Under the pieces are notes generated by a model. It did no database searches. It saw only the letters and a program-made list of their open reading frames with translations, and was not told where the DNA came from. A stretch of DNA of 7,344 nt from positions 1 to 7,344 of the forward strand of contig NZ_RCYB01000093.1 of assembly GCF_004168205.1 (NCBI RefSeq), written 5' to 3'. The translations under genes and the position numbers were made by a program. Origin of the DNA: Catenibacterium sp. co_0103. Its GTDB lineage: Bacteria; Bacillota_I; Bacilli_A; Erysipelotrichales; Coprobacillaceae. Of the stretch, positions 6,646 through 7,344 are shown in pieces (within the stretch, counting starts at the first letter, position 1; each line of letters begins with the position of its first letter).

Positions 6646-7248
6646 TTACATTAATATATCGTTCATCGCATCCGCAATGAACTGGGCATTGGTGCCTACT
6701 AATATCTGTACATTATGGTTTCCTGCAATTGTGACATGTTCATAGCCTAATTGAGATATTTCGTCTTTATTAATAGAATGTATGTCATTTAACTCTACTC
6801 TTAAACGTGTAATACAGGCATCTGCAGATATACAATTACTTCTACCACCAAGAGCTTCCACAAAACAAATAGCCAAATCATCATAATCAAATGATTGTTT
6901 TGTACTAACTTCATCTTTCATACGTCCTAGTGTCATGAGATTAAAATGAAGAATCATAGTTCTAAATACAATATAATAGAGCACACCACAGATGACTCCT
7001 AAAAGAATCAAATAGTTGGCATGATAGGAGAATGGTGCCTTAAAACTCAATATATAGTCTATAAGACCAGCTGAGAAACTAAAACCAGCGAGCCAGTGAA
7101 ATGATGCAGCTATAAACATCATGATTCCTGTCATGACTGCATGGGCGATATATAAACTAGGTGCTAAAAACATAAAAGAAAACTCTAATGGTTCTGTAAT
7201 ACCTGTTAGAAAGTAAGCGCCAAATAATATAGTGGATAGAAATAGACC
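6646..7248 (-). pseudogene. nagE: 5'-truncated NagE-like PTS permease (end of EIIC plus complete EIIB)
   Basis: In-frame similarity begins at 7248 (GLFLSTILFGAYF), 25 codons before the first in-frame ATG at 7173, and runs to TAA at 6646. The EIIC motif LTGITEPLEF spans those codons and is followed by FMFLAP and AGFSFSAGLIDY. The last is typical of the glucose/GlcNAc EIIC family and closest in memory to NagE. After two hydrophobic segments and a linker comes a full EIIB domain with the phosphorylated Cys in ADACITRLR (codon 6816-6814). There is no EIIA domain. About 200 residues remain of roughly 480 expected, so the N-terminal membrane domain is missing. Directly upstream are two TGA codons (7254-7249), then non-coding repeats. 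No SD precedes the ATG at 7173. A functional permease is unlikely, although a free EIIB fragment cannot be excluded. Truncation by rearrangement, a frameshift or an assembly edge are all possible. Confidence 0.75.
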
Positions 7249-7268
7249 TCATCATGTTAGATAATTAA

Positions 7269-7344
7269 AGTGTTTTTAGATACTAAATTTGCTATATATA
7301 GTGTTTTTAGCCACTAAATTTGCTATATGTAGTGATTTTAGCAC
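7269..7344. repeat. 31-nt tandem repeat array, about 2.5 copies, running off the window
   Basis: Units at 7269-7299 and 7300-7330 are each 31 nt and differ at three positions; a partial third copy occupies 7331-7344. Each unit starts AGTGTTTTTAG (AGTGATTTTAG in the third) and the two full ones contain ACTAAATTTGCTATAT. A short inverted repeat, TAGTG (7299-7303) with CACTA (7312-7316), spans the junction into unit 2 and is suggested again at unit 3. The array begins 20 nt outside the point where permease similarity is lost. There are no spacers, so it is not a CRISPR array. It could be the end of a mobile element with repeated protein-binding sites, or a simple intergenic satellite. Confidence 0.7.

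Noticed and set aside
7269..7344. CRISPR array
   Set aside because: The 31-nt units are directly adjacent with no variable spacers and differ from each other, unlike CRISPR repeats.

Overview
The window looks like chromosome from a low-GC, Gram-positive gut-type Firmicute, plausibly an Erysipelotrichaceae-like organism. This is inferred from the AT-rich composition, strong AGGAGG-type ribosome binding sites, a sortase-anchored cell-wall protein, PTS and PRD-antiterminator regulation, and a cre-like site. The species cannot be fixed from this sequence alone. All recognisable genes are on the minus strand, so the biological order runs from high to low coordinates.

Region by region along the minus strand: (1) 7344-7249 is non-coding and holds about two and a half copies of a 31-nt tandem repeat. 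(2) 7248-6646 is the 3' part of a NagE-like PTS permease (end of the EIIC domain plus a complete EIIB domain). Its reading frame stops abruptly at two in-frame TGA codons next to the repeats, so it is a 5'-truncated remnant. (3) 6634-5810 is an intact LicT/BglG-family transcription antiterminator, 11 nt after the permease stop. (4) 5790-5660 is a compact unit with a near-consensus promoter, a structured RNA of about 95 nt and a strong terminator. It resembles the antitoxin RNA side of the Firmicutes holin-like (Hol_Tox) type I toxin-antitoxin loci, with no intact toxin opposite. (5) 5552-5341 is an elaborate leader: cre-like site, promoter, a ribonucleic antiterminator (RAT) site overlapping an intrinsic terminator, a second hairpin and an RBS. 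(6) 5340-109 is a 1743-residue secreted, multidomain, cell-wall-anchored GH84 beta-N-acetylglucosaminidase. (7) 108-1 holds one intrinsic terminator and a second perfect hairpin at the window edge.

The pieces suggest one GlcNAc-acquisition circuit. The surface GH84 enzyme releases GlcNAc from host glycans, a GlcNAc-type PTS imports it, and a PRD antiterminator that senses PTS flux lets transcription read through the RAT/terminator into the GH84 gene, with a CcpA-type cre site adding catabolite control. The most informative observation is the RAT/terminator switch in front of GH84. The most anomalous is the loss of the 5' half of the neighbouring permease beside the repeats.
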